Source: Phoronis australis (taxonomy: Eukaryota; Phoronida; Phoronidae). Taken from it: a stretch of DNA of 64,000 bases. Position 1 is the first letter of the stretch. Every line of letters begins with the position of its first letter. Below the pieces are notes generated by a model. It ran no database searches, was not told the origin of the DNA, and worked only from the letters and a program-made list of their open reading frames with translations. Both the position numbers and the translations under genes were made by a program. This document shows, in pieces, positions 60,812-64,000 of the stretch. Location of the stretch: NCBI GenBank assembly GCA_002633005.1, contig NMRA01000796.1, forward strand, positions 36,715 to 100,714, in the 5' to 3' direction.

Positions 60812-61799
60812 AGATGAAACATTGGCTGGAATTACACTCAACAAAGATTGCGGTAAATGATCTGGGCCAGCAACGTCACTTCCGGAGTGGCGTATGCATA
60901 ACTACTTATAATAGGATTTTTTTATGGACTCAGAAATCGCATTTGACCAAAACGCTTACACTTCCTTAAAAAAATTACTAAGGCTGTGCACGCACATTCA
61001 CACACATCGTACTTTCTGAAAGAGAGTTCAGACGCAATCATCTAAAATTTAACAGAGCTGTATATGATCTTTAATGAGAAACACCAACTGGTCATCACCA
61101 CCATTATCAGCTTCGTGCCACTGAGTCAACTGTATGGTCGCTCGTGCGCTCTGTCTACGGTACTGTAGCTATAGGGGTTGACTGGAGATTGACTTCCTTG
61201 CAAATACAAATTGAACGTCTGGTTAATTTTCAGTTTTATTTTACAGGTACTTAACGATTGTTTGGAAACAGGTATGCTTAATATTTTATCGACCATTATC
61301 AAATTTACGGTCTTTGTTACGTACAGACCGTGTAAGTGAAATAAATTGTTTTTAATGTGCTAGTCCATTGGTTAAGGTCTACTTACGTACGTTATATCTT
61401 CAGCGTTGATTAACGGATACTGCTGTTTTCCGGCCACAATTCGCATTCTGTTGGCCGATAGAGTTCCTGTAATCCCGTCCGACTGAGCAAAAATTTAAAA
61501 CTACTATCAGACTGTCCAAAAATCAACTTTTACTTGTAAATGCTTGTTCTTAGTTAATATGCTACACATGTAGAGAAACTTTCTATCGGGAAGAGCTGTC
61601 ATATAAATCTTGTTTGGGACCATGCTCGGCGTAAGAAATTATTAGCCGCCGCGACAGGCTAACTTTTTGATCATCACTCTAAGAAATCATTTCCAATACG
61701 AGTGTTAAACAGGCTTGAACTACTTTCATTGTGGTAAATGGTTGAATTTTGAAAGCTCTATCCAATACCTTTCATATTTTCAGCTTTAAACTACTCGGG

Positions 61800-62395
61800 T
61801 TTCCTGGTCATTTGGCCCTTTAACAGCACGAGTTCACTCGACGTACTTTGTCAGGATGGTTGGACGATCATTCAGCGAAGATTGGACGGAAGTCTTAACT
61901 TTAAGAGGACCCGGCCTGGAACGACTACAAAAAAGGGTTTGGTACACCTGACGGGGAACTGTGGCTTGGCAATGAAAACATTCATTACATTACCGAACAA
62001 GCAAGGTACAGACTACGGCATGTTATGACGCAGTGGAATGGTCGAAATGTGACACGTGACCAGGCCTCCTCTGCAATTGACAGCGAAAAAGAATAGTACA
62101 AACTAATCATATCACCGCCAAATACTGCAAACTTAACATCTAAGACTATGAGAAATGAAAATGGGTATTGGTTTTCGACATTTGATCAAGACAACGACAA
62201 CAACTCTAAAAATGGTAGAAAAGGCGTCTTGTGGTTGGTGGTTCTACAACTGTGCATCACTAAATTTGAACACCAACCACCCGTACAACGGATATTGCAC
62301 TGGAAACAGTTGGAGATGCATGCATTATCAGTCAAACGCCAAAGATGTGTACCTCCTTAAAGAGACGGTTATGAAAATTAAGTCAAGCGTGTAGT
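61800..62395 (+). pseudogene. Broken fibrinogen-like (FReD) domain
   Basis: Frames in order give DGWTIIQRRLDGSLNFKR, then (shifted) YKKGFGTPDGELWLGNENIH, then DSEKE, a TAG (62094-62096), then GYWFSTFDQDND. After a further shift comes ASCGWWFYNCASLNLN and ETVMKIK with a stop near 62393. These are the successive signatures of a fibrinogen-related C-terminal domain, usually secreted and lectin-like. Two frameshifts and one stop mean it is a pseudogene, unless sequencing errors are responsible. A TTTTCAG near 61784 could be an ancestral acceptor. Confidence 0.8.
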
Positions 62396-62399
62396 TATA

Positions 62400-63390
62400 A
62401 CATTTTGACTTCCTTAAATAAACGAGAAATGTCGTAGTTCATCACTGCTAACCGTGCTGAAAGGAAAGCTTATTTACATCAATGAAATTTTATCACCCAC
62501 GGCAAAAAAATTCATGCAAATTGAGGATTGTTGTTGAAAGAAGTAAAATTTTTAAAGTTGTTAGTTTTGAATAGGCATCTATTTCATCATAAAGAAGACA
62601 ATTTGACCTTACACTACCACTTCACAATTGCTGAAAAGAGAATTAGACAAGTAATTGACCTATCACAAACCCCGACCCCTTGCGTAATGTTGACTAACAA
62701 ATAATAAGTTTTACTCGGCAACGGGTTGTTTGTCGGGTAAAATGGCGACTTGGAAAGGAAGGTGTGTCAGGAATGATGAGTTCTAAATGGTAAGTTAAGC
62801 CGTCACTCAAAGTCCTGTCTATAGGTCAATTGCGGGCAGTCTAGAAACAAGTCGTAGAAATTATCTCAGTAATTACCAGCTGTATGTATACCGTCAGTGT
62901 CTTTGAACATTTGCTCCGGTGAGATTTATTTATTTTTTCTGAACTAGTTTCGTGGAGAGTGGCAGAGCAAATATTGACCGGCTTGCAGGCAACTTCAACG
63001 GTTGGAGTGTTGGAACAAGTAACGAAGCCACCAGTAGGCCTACCTACAGGGTAATCCTACCAAAATTCACAAACTGTCGAAAATATAAATCTCCATTCGT
63101 TATGACCTGGAGCCGAGTGATGCTCTGCCATTTTAGATTTGCGCCAAGTCGGAAATAAAATTCAGATGTTCCGGTACAATTAAATAACAAGGCCGTATAT
63201 TCGACTGAGCTCAGCGCGTTTGACAGGGAGTCGACCGACTTTCATATCAAGCGACTGTCTATCAAAGTGTACCAACTTCTGCCAAAACTCAGAAAGAAAA
63301 CTTGATATGTTGGTTAATGATATGGCATAGTGTCAGTACTGGATAGCGTTGTATTTTGTATGATAAGTAATTATTTCATGTGAAAACGAG
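62400..63390. other. Intergenic, nothing recognised
   Basis: Only short open frames without motifs (for example 62952-63158). Confidence 0.4.
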
Positions 63391-63394
63391 GCGT

Positions 63395-63475
63395 TCTCCG
63401 GGCAGGATTCGAACTAGGCTTCTCAAGGATGAGTGTCCGCGAACATTCACAATTTGGCTAAGCGTTGTTACTTTT
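63395..63475 (-). repeat. tRNA-derived SINE head
   Basis: The complement contains CTTAGCCAAATTG (box A-like) and AGTTCGAATCC (box B) at tRNA spacing. Stem pairing is incomplete, so a repeat is more likely than a tRNA gene. Confidence 0.5.
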
Positions 63476-63637
63476 GAACGCGTTGGTTTGTGAGTTTATG
63501 CCCATGTTAGGAGACGTGCCGGTGATTGGTTGGAAATGGTGCGCTATTGCTTTTGAGAGCATTCCAATTTCTGTATTTCTTTGGAAAGGCTGCGTAATTG
63601 CTTCTCTGAAAGTGTTTTATCACTTAACATGAGATAA

Positions 63638-63868
63638 GCACTTTGTCTCATTTGAGACGAGATTAGCACTTTGTCTCATTTGAGTGAGACTAGCACTTTG
63701 TCTCATTTGAGATGAGATTAGCACGTTGTCTCATTTGAGACGAGATTAGCACGTTGTCTCATTTGAGTGAGACTAGCACTTTGTCTCATTTGAGATGAGA
63801 TTAGCACGTTGTCTCATTTGAGTGAGACTAGCACTTTGTCTCATTTGAGATGAGATTAGCACTTTGTT
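63638..63868. repeat. 27/28 bp minisatellite with palindromic core
   Basis: Eight copies alternate between a 28 bp form (ends GATGAGATTA or GACGAGATTA) and a 27 bp form (ends GTGAGACTA), all starting GCACKTTGTCTCATTTGA. The GTCTCATTTGAGAC core is an inverted repeat. Confidence 0.93.
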
Positions 63869-64000
63869 TGCTTATGATTTGTGGTACTTTGTGGGATGCC
63901 ATTCACTATTGTGTATGTACTATTCGTCCATTTTGTTTTTATACTCTTCAGATTTTGCCATGGACTGCATCTGGTTGACCTAGCTTGACACTGCTGTTGC

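Overview
This is animal genomic DNA, almost certainly from a marine invertebrate. Genes are intron-rich with GT-AG splice sites, the composition is AT-rich, and transposable elements of many classes are nested in each other. I cannot name the species from sequence alone. There is no sign of a bacterial, organellar or viral genome. One base (21546) is N.

Layout. (1) 2625-32023, minus strand: a xanthine dehydrogenase / aldehyde oxidase family gene. I could place 23 coding exons with consistent phases, giving 1049 codons from the start codon to just before the C-terminal ~280 residues, which lie off the left edge. Both [2Fe-2S] clusters, the FAD domain and most of the molybdopterin domain are present, but four residues of the xanthine pocket are replaced. 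Its introns hold a Penelope-like element, several MITEs, tRNA-derived SINEs, a Kolobok-type element joined to a Gypsy RNase H fragment, minisatellites and a repeat rich in CTCF-like motifs. (2) 32024-42373: a 10.3 kb head-to-head intergenic interval. It contains a minisatellite with higher-order structure (32.5-33.2 kb) and a large foldback (inverted-repeat) element at about 34.55-42.19 kb. The foldback arms are made of repeated units, and its left arm holds a Kolobok-type insertion (1.67 kb) and a 97 bp perfect-hairpin insertion. (3) 42374-53727, plus strand: a four-exon gene for an 894-residue THAP-domain plus C2H2 zinc-finger protein. Its first intron carries a 3.4 kb LTR retrotransposon that has a gag region but no pol. 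(4) 53.7-64 kb: gene-poor. It holds two related MITEs, an inverted pair of Penelope-like 3' ends, a decayed Gypsy gag-pol relic, a broken fibrinogen-like domain and a minisatellite.

How it fits together. The two host genes are transcribed away from each other across a transposon-built spacer whose right end lies about 185 bp from the THAP start codon, so the spacer may supply promoter sequence. The oxidoreductase is a cytosolic molybdo-flavoenzyme; the THAP/C2H2 protein is a predicted nuclear DNA-binding factor. Nothing in the sequence links their functions. All family calls rest on motif recognition by eye. No database search was run.
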